DNA of 64,000 bases from Faecalicatena contorta (GCF_039521745.1 NZ_BAAACT010000144.1), one strand, 5' to 3'. Shown: positions 1 through 8,048, numbered from the stretch's first letter. Made by a program: numbers and translations. The notes: generated from the letters alone by a model not told the origin.

Positions 1-356
1 GTAAGCCCCAGCAATAAAACCAAAGTGATTATTATAGAAAATGGGAACTCTCTTTTCAGTATAGACCACTTCACCTGAATTGGACGCACCATCGCGCTTG
101 CCCCAAGTACGACCAGCAGATTAAATATATTGGAACCTATCACATTACTGACTGCAAGGTCATTTTTCCCCTGGAGGGCAGCCGTTATACTGACGGAGGC
201 CTCCGGCATGCTTGTCCCAAAAGCGACGATCGTCAGGCCGATAATAATGGATGGCACCCGTAATATCTTTGCAATGCTTGAACTTCCGTCCACAAAAAAA
301 TCCGCACCTTTTATCAGCAGAAAAAACCCTATTATTAACAGCAGATATGTTATCAT
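1..356 (-). CDS. Calcium/sodium antiporter family protein, N-terminal part (cut by window edge)
   Basis: Only the first 118 codons lie in the window, reading leftwards from an ATG at 354-356 preceded by a GAGGTC ribosome binding site. The translation begins MITYLLLIIGFFLLIKGADF and continues with a hydrophobic helix, then an alpha-repeat with GLTIVAFGTSMPE and SNVIGSNIFN. These are the ion-binding signature segments of the CaCA / YrbG-type Na+/Ca2+ exchanger family. The family exchanges cytoplasmic Ca2+ for Na+ or H+ across the inner membrane. The ion specificity of this member cannot be read from the fragment. It is divergent from the pseudouridine synthase, and the two promoters overlap. 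The second alpha-repeat lies beyond the edge. Confidence 0.85.
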   Translation of the reverse strand, partial: MITYLLLIIGFFLLIKGADFFVDGSSSIAKILRVPSIIIGLTIVAFGTSMPEASVSITAALQGKNDLAVSNVIGSNIFNLLVVLGASAMVRPIQVKWSILKREFPFSIIITLVLLLGL

Positions 357-358
357 AC

Positions 359-387
359 TTGACCTCGCTTTTCTTTTATACGATAAT
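359..387 (+). promoter_or_regulatory. Promoter of the RluA-type gene
   Basis: TTGACC at 359-364 and GATAAT at 382-387 are separated by 17 bp, a good sigma-A type promoter. It lies 57 bp upstream of the ATG at 445 and overlaps the start of the antiporter gene on the other strand. Confidence 0.6.
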
Positions 388-388
388 C

Positions 389-417
389 AGTGTAGTCAGA
401 TTTTTCTGAAAAGTCAA
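389..417 (-). promoter_or_regulatory. Promoter of the antiporter gene
   Basis: On the minus strand, TTGACT (412-417) and TACACT (389-394) are 17 bp apart, upstream of the antiporter ATG at 356. This promoter sits back to back with the plus-strand promoter at 359-387. The two -10 boxes are two bases apart, so transcription of the two genes probably interferes. Confidence 0.55.
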
Positions 418-444
418 GGATATACCAGCAAAGGAGTAAATAAA

Positions 445-1125
445 ATGAACCCGGACATCTTATATGAAGACGAGGACATCATCGTTTGTGTCAAACCGGC
501 CGGAATACCAACCCAAAGCAGCCGAATAGGAACCCCCGATATGATCAGTATTCTGAAAAACCATATCCATAAAAACCATCCCGGAAAACAGCCGCCCTAC
601 CTCGCCGTCATCCACCGCCTGGATCAGCCGGTGGAAGGTCTTCTCGTATTTGCCAAGACACCTGCTGCCGCCCGGGGCCTGAACAAACAGCTGACCCGGT
701 TTGGATTCGGCAAGCATTACCGTGCGCTCCTCACCGGAATCCCCTCCGCCATGGAGGGAGATCTGGCAGATTACCTTGTAAAAGACGGCAGAAACAATAC
801 GGCAAAGGTCTGCACACCTGAAACTCCGGGTGCAAAAAAAGCGCTCCTGCATTATAAAATTATAGAATCCAATCCGGATACTGCCCGCTCACTGGCGGAG
901 ATCACCCTGGAAACAGGCCGTCACCACCAGATCAGAGTACAGATGGCACATATGGGAACCCCCATCGCCGGTGATAGGAAGTACGGCCGGGAATCTGGAA
1001 AAGTTTCGGAATCCTGCGGGCTTCAGCTGTTTGCCTGCCGTTTGAAGTTTAAACACCCACGCACAGGTAAAATAATGGATTTTCAGACAGACCGGCTCAA
1101 ATCTATAAATAACGTATCTTTGTGA
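445..1125 (+). CDS. RluA-family 23S rRNA-type pseudouridine synthase
   Basis: The 226-residue protein starts at ATG 445 behind AAAGGAG. An upstream in-frame extension reads through the promoter region and is not coding. It carries the RluA/RluD signature HRLDQPVEGLLVFAK at residues 57-71, in which Asp60 is the catalytic nucleophile, and a GRHHQIRVQMAHMG segment near residue 160 typical of the family. Enzymes of this family isomerise uridine to pseudouridine in rRNA or tRNA in the cytoplasm. There is no N-terminal S4 domain and the length is at the short end, so it is closer to the single-domain RluA-like paralogues common in Clostridia. The exact RNA target cannot be assigned. It is monocistronic, with spoVG converging on its 3' end. 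Confidence 0.88.
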   Translation: MNPDILYEDEDIIVCVKPAGIPTQSSRIGTPDMISILKNHIHKNHPGKQPPYLAVIHRLDQPVEGLLVFAKTPAAARGLNKQLTRFGFGKHYRALLTGIPSAMEGDLADYLVKDGRNNTAKVCTPETPGAKKALLHYKIIESNPDTARSLAEITLETGRHHQIRVQMAHMGTPIAGDRKYGRESGKVSESCGLQLFACRLKFKHPRTGKIMDFQTDRLKSINNVSL

Positions 1126-1147
1126 AGTTTATAACAATCAGATGCAA

Positions 1148-1162
1148 AGGGGTCAGACCCCT
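1148..1162. repeat. AGGGGTCAGACCCCT inverted repeat (copy 1)
   Basis: Two 6-bp arms (AGGGGT / ACCCCT) flank the triplet CAG just downstream of the RluA-type gene. The same core recurs, doubled, in the perfect palindrome at 50530-50583. It may be a short dispersed repetitive element, or part of the 3' end of the RluA-type transcript. Confidence 0.6.
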
Positions 1163-1168
1163 CTTTTG

Positions 1169-1210
1169 AAAAAAACGGGCTGCTGCAAGCTCGCATGAGC
1201 TGCAGCAGCC
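1169..1210 (-). terminator. Intrinsic terminator of spoVG
   Basis: GGCTGCTGCA (1178-1187) pairs with TGCAGCAGCC (1201-1210), with an inner GCTC/GAGC stem. Read on the minus strand, the hairpin is followed by a seven-T run (1169-1175). It lies 16 bp after the spoVG stop codon. Confidence 0.85.
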
Positions 1211-1225
1211 TTCCATTTACTACAT

Positions 1226-1513
1226 TTACATTTCCCCAAGAACTGTTTCCGGCTCGTCCTCTATTGACTGGGAATACTTCTCCAGGATTGTACTTTGAAT
1301 ACGCTCTCTGGTCCCGGAATTGATTGGGTGCGCGATGTCACGGTATTCACCGTCAAGAGCTTTCTTGCTCGGCATTGCGATAAACAGGCCCTTCTCACCT
1401 TCTATCACTTTAATATCATGGACAACAAATTCGTCGTCAATTGTGATAGAAACAACTGCCTTCAGCTTCCCTTCCTTTGCCACCTTGCGCACACGCACAT
1501 CTGTGATTTGCAT
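1226..1513 (-). CDS. spoVG: SpoVG, septation / sporulation RNA-binding regulator
   Basis: The product is a 95-residue protein beginning MQITDVRVRKVAKEGKLKAV, with the conserved FVVHDIKVIEG and the AMPSKK / YRDIAHPIN segments of SpoVG. The ATG at 1513 is chosen because AAAGGAGAC lies 8 bases upstream; an in-frame ATG 30 bases further up has no such site. In Bacillus and Staphylococcus, SpoVG is a small site-specific nucleic-acid-binding regulator that affects asymmetric septation, virulence and cell-wall genes. It follows glgC-glgD on the same strand with a 73-bp gap containing a short palindrome, so it is either co-transcribed or separately driven. It ends in its own terminator. Confidence 0.96.
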   Translation of the reverse strand: MQITDVRVRKVAKEGKLKAVVSITIDDEFVVHDIKVIEGEKGLFIAMPSKKALDGEYRDIAHPINSGTRERIQSTILEKYSQSIEDEPETVLGEM

Positions 1514-1556
1514 AATGTTCAAGTCTCCTTTCTCCGCCTGCATTAGTTCTGCGCCC

Positions 1557-1576
1557 TATTGAGACATGACTCAATA
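1557..1576. repeat. Short palindrome upstream of spoVG
   Basis: TATTGAG and CTCAATA are perfect 7-bp arms around a 6-bp spacer, lying between the glgD stop and the spoVG start. There is no T-run on either strand, so an operator or an RNA hairpin separating glgD from spoVG is more likely than a terminator. Confidence 0.4.
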
Positions 1577-1586
1577 AGCCTAACCT

Positions 1587-2705
1587 TTATAATGCATACC
1601 GTTCGTTTTTCTCAACTACCACTTTCACACCATTTTCACCAACATGCCTTGTGTTCGCTCTTATCGTATCGCGACTCTCTACTACACAGTTTTCAATGTA
1701 AGTATTGTCCCCAAGATAAACGTCGTTCAGGATGATAGAGTTCTTGATAACGCAGTTATTGCCCACAAATACCTTCTTGAATAACACGGAATTTTCAACG
1801 GTTCCGTTAATGATACTTCCGCTTCCGATGAGACTGTTCTTAACAACCGCCCCCGGATTATACTTAGCCGGCGGAAGATCACTGACCTTGGAATTCACCG
1901 GCGGAAGCTCCTTAAAGAAATAGCTGCGCACTTCCGGTTTCAGGAAATCCATATTTGTCTGGTAATATGCGTCCACTGTTGAGATGTTACTCCAGTAGCT
2001 GTTTATCTTATAACCGTATATTTTCTTCAGATTCTTATAACGAATCAGAATATCGGTTACAAAATCATGTCTTTCCTCTTCTGCACAGTGCTCGATGAGG
2101 TCGATAAGCTGTCTTCTCCTGATGACATAGATACCAGTAGAAATCGTATGTGAGTGAGCCACCATCGGCTTTTCCTCAAACTCTTCAATCCTTGCGGATT
2201 CATTCATGCGCACGGTACCAAAGCGGGTAGCGTCCTCCCCGGCTTCCAGATCCTTACACACGACTGTAATGTCTGCTTTCTTCGCGATGTGGTACTCAAG
2301 CACTTTATTATAGTCAAGCTTGTACACCGCATCTCCTGATGTAATGATTACATACGGCTCATGGCACTTCTTCAGGAAATCCAGATTCTGATAGACAGCA
2401 TCCGCCGTTCCACGGTACCAGTAACCATTCTCTGCCGTAATCGTAGGGGTGAATACAAACAGCCCGCCCTGCTTTCTCCCAAAATCCCACCATTTGGATG
2501 AATTCAAATGTTCATTCAGGGATCTTGCATTATATTGTGTCAGCACGGCCACCTTCTGAATATGGGAGTTTGTCATGTTGCTCAACGCAAAATCAATTGC
2601 CCTGTAACTGCCAGCTACAGGCATCGCTGCAACAGCACGTTTGGAAGTCAGTTCCAGCATCTTTCTGTTATTTCCGCCTGCTAAGATAATACCTACTGCT
2701 CTCAT
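1587..2705 (-). CDS. glgD: GlgD, regulatory-type subunit of glucose-1-phosphate adenylyltransferase
   Basis: This 372-residue nucleotidyltransferase-fold protein has a C-terminal left-handed beta-helix of hexapeptide repeats (about residues 280-360). It lines up with GlgC, but the catalytic GGxGxRL loop is replaced by LAGGNNRKM at residues 8-16. This is the hallmark of GlgD, the subunit that forms a hetero-oligomer with GlgC in Firmicutes and modulates ADP-glucose synthesis for glycogen. Its ATG overlaps the glgC stop codon (ATGA), so translation is probably coupled. No glycogen synthase or branching enzyme gene is adjacent in the window. Confidence 0.95.
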   Translation of the reverse strand: MRAVGIILAGGNNRKMLELTSKRAVAAMPVAGSYRAIDFALSNMTNSHIQKVAVLTQYNARSLNEHLNSSKWWDFGRKQGGLFVFTPTITAENGYWYRGTADAVYQNLDFLKKCHEPYVIITSGDAVYKLDYNKVLEYHIAKKADITVVCKDLEAGEDATRFGTVRMNESARIEEFEEKPMVAHSHTISTGIYVIRRRQLIDLIEHCAEEERHDFVTDILIRYKNLKKIYGYKINSYWSNISTVDAYYQTNMDFLKPEVRSYFFKELPPVNSKVSDLPPAKYNPGAVVKNSLIGSGSIINGTVENSVLFKKVFVGNNCVIKNSIILNDVYLGDNTYIENCVVESRDTIRANTRHVGENGVKVVVEKNERYAL

Positions 2706-3976
2706 ACACGATCACCTGCCTTTATTAATGTCTCTCCGCTTGCAAGTACTCCGGCGCTGTAATCCTCTATGGACGTAACACCACTAATGGCGGTATTCTT
2801 ACCGATCTGTACTCCTGACGGTATCTCTGAATTCTCACCGATAGTTGCAAGACCGCCGCCGTAAATATTCGGTTTTTCTTTGTTCGGAACTTCGCTTCCT
2901 ATTCCAATCACGACATTGCTGCCAATCCTGGTTCCCTCGGCAATAATCGCCTTATCAATCACGCAGTTATCTCCAATGGTAACATCCCTCATAATAATGG
3001 AGTCTCTGATAATGCTCCCCTTACCTACAGTTACACCGCCTCCAAGCACAGAATTATGAATCTCGCCGTAGATCTCCGAACCGTTGCTGATAATACATCT
3101 GTCAACTACGGACTGTTCCGAAATATACTGTGGTGGAATGTTGGCACTGTTGGTATAGATCTTCCAGAATTCTTCATAGAGGTTGAACTCGGGAATAATA
3201 TCGATTAATTCCATATTCGCTTCCCAGTAAGAACTCAGTGTTCCGACATCTTTCCAATAGCCGTTGTACTCATATGCAAACATCCGCTTGCCATTCTCGT
3301 GGCAGTACGGAATGATATGCTTTCCGAAATCACAATTCGGCTTTTCCGAAAGTTTAAGCAACGCATCCTTCAGTACCTGCCAGCTGAATATGTAGATACC
3401 CATTGATGCCAGGTTGCTGCTCGGTTTTTCCGGTTTCTCTTCAAATTCTTTAATCCTGCTCTCATCATCTGTAACGACAATACCAAAACGACTTGCTTCC
3501 TCCATCGGTACCGGCATGGCGGCTATGGTGACATCAGCTTTATTCGCCTTGTGGAAATCCAGCATCACTTCATAATCCATCTTATAAATGTGATCTCCTG
3601 AAAGAATCAGTACATAATCAGGGTTATAGGTCTCCATATAGTCGAGGTTCTGGTAAATCGCATTCGCTGTCCCTGTATACCACTCACTGCTTGTACTCTT
3701 CTCGTACGGCGGAAGAATCGTCACCCCTCCGACATTGCGGTCCAAATCCCACGGAATTCCAATTCCAATATGAGTATTCAATCGTAAAGGCTGATACTGT
3801 GTTAAAACACCCACGGTATCTACGCCTGAATTAATACAGTTACTGAGCGGGAAATCAATAATACGGTACTTTCCGCCAAATGCTACTGCCGGCTTGGCCA
3901 CTTTTGCGGTAAGGACTCCCAATCGACTGCCCTGTCCTCCTGCTAACAGCATTGCAATCATTTCCTTTTTAATCAT
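2702..3976 (-). CDS. glgC: Glucose-1-phosphate adenylyltransferase, catalytic subunit
   Basis: The 424-residue protein has the nucleotide-binding loop LLAGGQGSRLG at residues 10-20, the conserved KPAVAFGGKYRIIDFPLSN segment, the substrate-site FEEKPEKP motif and a C-terminal hexapeptide beta-helix. It makes ADP-glucose from glucose-1-phosphate and ATP in the cytoplasm, the committed step of bacterial glycogen synthesis. It is the first gene of glgC-glgD. A minus-strand TATAAT box lies at 4008-4013, but no convincing -35 is seen. Length and motifs are normal and no key residue is missing. Confidence 0.97.
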   Translation of the reverse strand: MIKKEMIAMLLAGGQGSRLGVLTAKVAKPAVAFGGKYRIIDFPLSNCINSGVDTVGVLTQYQPLRLNTHIGIGIPWDLDRNVGGVTILPPYEKSTSSEWYTGTANAIYQNLDYMETYNPDYVLILSGDHIYKMDYEVMLDFHKANKADVTIAAMPVPMEEASRFGIVVTDDESRIKEFEEKPEKPSSNLASMGIYIFSWQVLKDALLKLSEKPNCDFGKHIIPYCHENGKRMFAYEYNGYWKDVGTLSSYWEANMELIDIIPEFNLYEEFWKIYTNSANIPPQYISEQSVVDRCIISNGSEIYGEIHNSVLGGGVTVGKGSIIRDSIIMRDVTIGDNCVIDKAIIAEGTRIGSNVVIGIGSEVPNKEKPNIYGGGLATIGENSEIPSGVQIGKNTAISGVTSIEDYSAGVLASGETLIKAGDRV

Positions 3977-4099
3977 GTCGTCACCTCATTTCTAGTTAGT
4001 TGGGTTTATTATAACACACTTTTATCTCCCGCACACATTTTTTACAAATTTTTAGCGGAACGTTTTGCCTTTTTGTTAATTTTGCACAAAAAGAACATC

Positions 4100-4127
4100 T
4101 TTAAAATTTCCCCATATATAGTATAAT
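4100..4127 (+). promoter_or_regulatory. Probable murC promoter
   Basis: TATAAT at 4122-4127 lies 16 bp downstream of TTTAAA (4100-4105), a weak -35. It is about 65 bp upstream of the murC start, in the AT-rich stretch shared with divergent glgC. Confidence 0.4.
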
Positions 4128-4190
4128 ATAAAAAGCAGTTAATGTTTATGACAAATTTTAAGATTTTTTTAAAGGAGAAGGAATAAATTT

Positions 4191-5567
4191 ATGTATAAGA
4201 TCAATTTCAAAAAACCAATTCATATCCATTTTATAGGGATTGGCGGCATCAGCATGAGTGGTCTGGCCGAGATACTTCTAAAAGAAGGATTTACAGTATC
4301 TGGTTCTGATTCCAGAAAGTCACCACTAACTCAGCAGCTGGAAGACAAGGGTGCCCGCATATTTTACGGACAGAAGGCCGGCAATATTATAGATGGGATT
4401 GAATGTGTGGTTTACACTGCTGCTATCAGCCGTGATAATCCGGAGCTGATTGAAGCAGTTGCACGTAAGATACCGATGCTTACCAGGGCAGAACTGCTTG
4501 GACAGCTGATGAAAAACTATAAGAATCCCATTGCCGTTTCCGGAACACATGGGAAGACCACAACCACCTCCATGATTTCCCATATTCTCCTGGAAGGAAA
4601 TCTGGACCCAACTATATCGGTTGGCGGCATTCTGCAGGCCATCGGCGGCAACATACGTGTAGGTAATTCCGAAACCTTTATTACGGAAGCCTGTGAATAT
4701 ACAAACAGCTTTCTGGATTTTTACCCCAGAATCAGCGTTATCCTCAATATAGAAGAAGATCATCTGGACTTTTTCAAAGACCTGGAAGATATCCGTCATT
4801 CATTTCACCAGTTTGCATCCCTGCTCCCTCCCGACGGAACCCTTGTTATCAATTCAAATATACAGAACTATGAAGAGATCTGCGATGGGCTTAACTGCAG
4901 CGTCATCACTTACGGAAGTTCCCCGGATTCCAACTACAGCGCGCAGAATATCAGTTACGACGATAAAGGCTGTGTCTCTTTTGACCTGCTTCGGAACGGA
5001 ACTCCTGCAGAACACGTTGTCCTTTCTGTCACCGGAGACCACAATGTTTCCAATGCGCTTGCTTCTATCGCAGTTGCAGAGCTGCTTGGCGTTCCAGCCG
5101 ATATGATACAGAAGGGGCTGATCTCCTTCTCCGGGACAGACCGCCGTTTTGAATACAAGGGCACCCTAAACGGCACCACAATCGTGGATGATTATGCCCA
5201 CCATCCCACAGAAATTGCCGCAACCTTAAAGGCTGCAAAGCACTATCCGCACGAAGGACTGTGGTGTGTATTCCAGCCCCACACTTACACCCGGACAAAG
5301 GCATTTTTCCATGAGTTTGCAGAGGCTCTGTCCCATGCGGACCATGTGGTCTTAGCAGATATCTACGCCGCAAGAGAAACGGATACGCTGGGAATATCCT
5401 CCAGCGATCTGGCGCAGGAGCTCTCAAAACTGGGAACCGACTCACATTATTTTCCGTGTTTTGAGGAAATCGAAGATTTCTTAAGAGAGAACTGTAAACC
5501 CGGTGACCTGTTGATAACTATGGGAGCTGGAGATGTAGTAAATATCGGGGAAGAACTGTTAAAATAA
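4191..5567 (+). CDS. murC: UDP-N-acetylmuramate--L-alanine ligase
   Basis: The 458-residue protein starts at ATG 4191 after AAAGGAGAAGG. It has the MurC N-terminal Rossmann motif HFIGIGGISMSGLA (residues 13-26), the Mur-ligase ATP-binding P-loop GTHGKTTTT (118-126) and the VDDYAHHPTE segment of the central domain. It adds L-alanine to UDP-MurNAc in the cytoplasm, the first step of stem-peptide assembly in peptidoglycan synthesis. Length is normal for MurC. It stands alone, with a replication-initiation operon downstream on the same strand. The DnaA boxes begin 4 bases after its stop codon. Confidence 0.97.
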   Translation: MYKINFKKPIHIHFIGIGGISMSGLAEILLKEGFTVSGSDSRKSPLTQQLEDKGARIFYGQKAGNIIDGIECVVYTAAISRDNPELIEAVARKIPMLTRAELLGQLMKNYKNPIAVSGTHGKTTTTSMISHILLEGNLDPTISVGGILQAIGGNIRVGNSETFITEACEYTNSFLDFYPRISVILNIEEDHLDFFKDLEDIRHSFHQFASLLPPDGTLVINSNIQNYEEICDGLNCSVITYGSSPDSNYSAQNISYDDKGCVSFDLLRNGTPAEHVVLSVTGDHNVSNALASIAVAELLGVPADMIQKGLISFSGTDRRFEYKGTLNGTTIVDDYAHHPTEIAATLKAAKHYPHEGLWCVFQPHTYTRTKAFFHEFAEALSHADHVVLADIYAARETDTLGISSSDLAQELSKLGTDSHYFPCFEEIEDFLRENCKPGDLLITMGAGDVVNIGEELLK

Positions 5568-5570
5568 AAC

Positions 5571-5602
5571 TTATCCACACTTTCCCCACACAGTTATCTA
5601 CA
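5571..5602 (+). promoter_or_regulatory. DnaA-box cluster
   Basis: TTATCCACA at 5571-5579 is a perfect DnaA box. TTATCTACA at 5594-5602 differs at one position, and TTCCCCACA at 5582-5590 is a weaker match between them. All three are in the same orientation, immediately upstream of the promoter of the dnaD-dnaC-prs operon. DnaA could therefore control helicase-loader expression, or the cluster could titrate DnaA. There is no dnaA or dnaN nearby to suggest that this is the main origin. Confidence 0.65.
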
Positions 5603-5633
5603 AAAAACTCTGTTTTACCCACTAAAAAACACT

Positions 5634-5661
5634 TTGTCCCTCAACAATAAGGTGCTATAAT
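5634..5661 (+). promoter_or_regulatory. Promoter of the dnaD-dnaC-prs operon
   Basis: TTGTCC (5634-5639) and a perfect TATAAT (5656-5661) are 16 bp apart. Transcription would start near 5668 and produce a leader of about 250 nt before the dnaD start codon, containing the long palindrome. The promoter lies 32 bp downstream of the last DnaA box. Confidence 0.6.
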
Positions 5662-5704
5662 ACCTATACGCATAAGAGTTAAATCTATTTAAGACTAATA
5701 CTGC

Positions 5705-5820
5705 ACCCGCCTGACCTTCCCGCTCAGCGGCCTGATTAACCCCGATTTAACCAGCGCAGATACGGCTGCGCTTTTTAAATCTGCCTTAATCATCCTACTA
5801 AGCGGAACATTCAGCCGGGT
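5705..5820 (+). ncRNA. Candidate structured leader RNA / long imperfect palindrome
   Basis: Five complementary segments are arranged symmetrically around one centre (between 5762 and 5763): 5705-5714 with 5811-5820 (one mismatch), 5720-5727 with 5798-5805 (one mismatch), 5733-5739 with 5786-5792, 5744-5750 with 5775-5781, and 5753-5759 with 5766-5772. The gaps are 5/5, 5/5, 4/4 and 2/2, so every stem is in register with no bulge. The innermost 7-bp stem is followed by a T-run (5772-5776) and could also terminate transcription. A further hairpin, ACCGTTCA/TGAACGGT, follows at 5858-5881. I do not recognise a known RNA family. A T-box or purine riboswitch does not fit, and 6S RNA cannot be excluded. 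Confidence 0.5.
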
Positions 5821-5857
5821 ATGTATTCGATCTGACATACTCTGGTAAGAAAAGGTC

Positions 5858-5881
5858 ACCGTTCAGGCCTGCTTGAACGGT
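5858..5881 (+). repeat. Hairpin shortly before the dnaD ribosome binding site
   Basis: ACCGTTCA (5858-5865) and TGAACGGT (5874-5881) are perfect 8-bp arms around 8 bases, followed by a short A-run and then GGTGGGG, the ribosome binding site region of dnaD. It may modulate translation or protect the 5' end. Confidence 0.5.
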
Positions 5882-5914
5882 TGCAAAAAAGCGAAGGGTG
5901 GGGAAACATAATTT

Positions 5915-7006
5915 ATGAAAACACTGACATTGAAGAATAAATTCCAGACAAACGTGACCCTGGTTACAAATGATTTTATAGATAACTATATGATCCAGGC
6001 GAACGGTGAATTTGTAAAGGTCTATTTATTCCTGCTGAGGCATCTCGATGATCCCTGTTCTTCTCTCACAATCTCTACGATTGCTGATTGTCTGAACAAC
6101 ACCGAGAACGATATTCTGAGGGCCTTCAGATTTTGGGAATCTGAAGGGCTTTTAAGCCTGGAAAAAGATGAAGAAGGCCGGATCATTGGAATTGAACTGG
6201 AACGGACCCCCTCCATCGCCCCAAGAAAAGTAACTGCCTTGAAGGGCGCTCCTGCCACTGCAAAGCCGGCAGCCAGAGAGCGGAAGCCCGCTGCACAGCC
6301 AGCCTCGCAGCCTGCAGCTGCGTGTCCGGCTGAACCGAAGTCAAAAGCAATTCCCCTGACTTCCTTCAAAGCGCAAAAAGAATTAAAGTCGCTTCTTTTC
6401 ATAGCGGAACAGTACCTCGGCAAGACCTTGTCCAGCACCGATGTGGACGCTATTACATATTTTTATGAGACACTTGGCATGTCAGCCGATTTAATCGAAT
6501 ATCTGATTGAATCCTGCGTTGAGAACGGTCATAGAAGTATTCACTATATTCAGAAAGTTGCCCTCTCCTGGTCAGACAGTGGTATCACTTCGGTCGAACA
6601 GGCCCGCCAGCATTCCTCGGCATACAATAAGAACTGCTACACCGTTCTGAATGCATTTGGTATTAAGAACAGAGGACCCGCAGCAGCTGAACTTTCTTAT
6701 ATTAAGAAATGGACGGAGGAATTCGGCTTTACTCTCGATATCATTCAGGAAGCCTGCAGCCGGACTATAACAGCTACCCATCAGCCCAGTTTTGAATATG
6801 CTGATTCGATCCTCACCAAATGGAATGAAAATCAGGTAATCCATCTGAAAGATATCGCTGTTCTGGACGCCGCCTTCCAGAAAGAAAAATCTTCCAGGAA
6901 GTCTTCTGACTCAAGGCAGAAGCCAGTCACCAAGAATCTTAACAACTTCGAAAGACGCGCCTACGACATGGAATCGCTGGAAGAGCAACTATTAAACAGT
7001 AATTAA
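5915..7006 (+). CDS. DnaD-domain replication initiation protein
   Basis: The 363-residue protein has an N-terminal winged-helix region (about 1-95), an Ala/Pro/Lys-rich linker (about 105-145) and two DnaD/DnaB_2 (DDBH2) domains at about 155-225 and 262-312. Each domain ends with the family YxxxIxxxW-type motif (YIQKVALSW at 211-219, YADSILTKW at 295-303). In Firmicutes, DnaD and DnaB remodel origin DNA and recruit the helicase loader. It is followed 13 bp later by the loader gene and then prs. Two DDBH2 domains make it more like DnaB of Bacillus than DnaD; orthology to either cannot be settled here. The start follows GGTGGGG. Confidence 0.88.
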   Translation: MKTLTLKNKFQTNVTLVTNDFIDNYMIQANGEFVKVYLFLLRHLDDPCSSLTISTIADCLNNTENDILRAFRFWESEGLLSLEKDEEGRIIGIELERTPSIAPRKVTALKGAPATAKPAARERKPAAQPASQPAAACPAEPKSKAIPLTSFKAQKELKSLLFIAEQYLGKTLSSTDVDAITYFYETLGMSADLIEYLIESCVENGHRSIHYIQKVALSWSDSGITSVEQARQHSSAYNKNCYTVLNAFGIKNRGPAAAELSYIKKWTEEFGFTLDIIQEACSRTITATHQPSFEYADSILTKWNENQVIHLKDIAVLDAAFQKEKSSRKSSDSRQKPVTKNLNNFERRAYDMESLEEQLLNSN

Positions 7007-7019
7007 AAGGAGCATAAAC

Positions 7020-8048
7020 TTGGGACTTAAAGCATCACAATATCAGGCCATTATGCGTGATTATGAACAGCGCCAGCTCCGTAATCACGATAGATTGACC
7101 AGACATTATGGAGAGGTGTATAAAAAGCTTCCGGAATTCAAATCGATCGATGAATCCATTTCCATTCTGTCCGTCCAGTACGGCCGCAAACTGTTGAATG
7201 GGGACGACAAGGCCATAGATTCCCTGAAAGAGGAACTGGCGATTCTGAGAAGCAGTAAAAAAGAACTTCTGCATTCGGGAGGATTCCCTGAGGATTATCT
7301 GGAACCTATTTATGACTGTAAAGACTGCATGGATACCGGCTACATCGGCAATCAGAAGTGCCACTGCTTTAAGAAGGCCGTAATTGGCATCCTCTATGAA
7401 CAGTCCAATCTGAAGCAGGTTCTAAAGCAGGAGAACTTCGGCACCTTTTCTCTAGATTACTATTCCAACAATTATATAGACACTAAAACAGGGCGTTCTT
7501 CCATGCAGGTAATACAGGATGCCCTTAAGCTATGCCATCATTTCGCCGACACATTCGGAACAGAATTTAACAACCTCTTCCTCTACGGGGACGTAGGAGT
7601 AGGCAAAACTTTCCTTTCTAACTGTATTGCAAAAGAACTGATGGACAGAGAATATTCCGTTCTCTACTTTTCATCTTCAAAGTTTTTTTCAATTCTAGCC
7701 AAAAATACATTTGACAAAAACAATATTGATGCGCAGAATATGTATGAGTATATATTTGACTGCGATCTGCTGATTGTCGATGATCTTGGAACAGAATTCA
7801 CGAACTCATTTGTGGCATCACAGTTTTTTACCTGCATTAATGAACGGCTGCTCAGCCGCAAATCAACCATTATATCAACCAATCTGTCTCTGGACACTCT
7901 GGCCGACCTTTATACAGAACGGTCCTTCTCCAGAATTACCAGTAATTACACGATGGTCAAACTGATTGGCGATGATATCAGAATCAAAAAGAAATTAATC
8001 AAAAACAGGGAGGAACACTCATGTTACACCGCACAGAAAGAACTCTAG
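7020..8048 (+). CDS. DnaI/DnaC-type replicative helicase loader ATPase
   Basis: The 342-residue protein starts at TTG 7020, 6 bases after AAAGGAG. A zinc-finger-like region has Cys100, Cys103, Cys114 and Cys116. The AAA+ module has Walker A GDVGVGKT (190-197), Walker B LLIVDDLGTE (about 250-259) and a sensor-type IISTN segment. These are features of the DnaC/DnaI family that load the DnaB/DnaC replicative helicase on DNA. IstB transposition ATPases share the fold, but no transposase is present and the dnaD partner upstream supports replication. Its 3' end overlaps prs by 28 bp, so the genes are translated from one mRNA. Confidence 0.9.
   Translation: MGLKASQYQAIMRDYEQRQLRNHDRLTRHYGEVYKKLPEFKSIDESISILSVQYGRKLLNGDDKAIDSLKEELAILRSSKKELLHSGGFPEDYLEPIYDCKDCMDTGYIGNQKCHCFKKAVIGILYEQSNLKQVLKQENFGTFSLDYYSNNYIDTKTGRSSMQVIQDALKLCHHFADTFGTEFNNLFLYGDVGVGKTFLSNCIAKELMDREYSVLYFSSSKFFSILAKNTFDKNNIDAQNMYEYIFDCDLLIVDDLGTEFTNSFVASQFFTCINERLLSRKSTIISTNLSLDTLADLYTERSFSRITSNYTMVKLIGDDIRIKKKLIKNREEHSCYTAQKEL

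Noticed and set aside
130..444. Upstream in-frame extension of the pseudouridine synthase gene
   Set aside because: It crosses the divergent promoters and the antisense antiporter start; the ATG at 445 has a good ribosome site and the family's normal N-terminus.
5571..5602. Main chromosomal origin (oriC)
   Set aside because: Only two to three DnaA boxes and no dnaA, dnaN, rpmH or parAB nearby; a regulatory cluster is more likely.
5705..5905. T-box or purine riboswitch in the dnaD leader
   Set aside because: The AGGGTGG-like run near 5894 lacks the rest of the T-box sequence and its terminator partner, and there is no purine-riboswitch core; the downstream genes do not fit either.
7020..8048. 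IstB-type transposition ATPase
   Set aside because: No transposase or insertion-sequence ends are present; the dnaD-type partner and the zinc-finger N-terminus fit a helicase loader.
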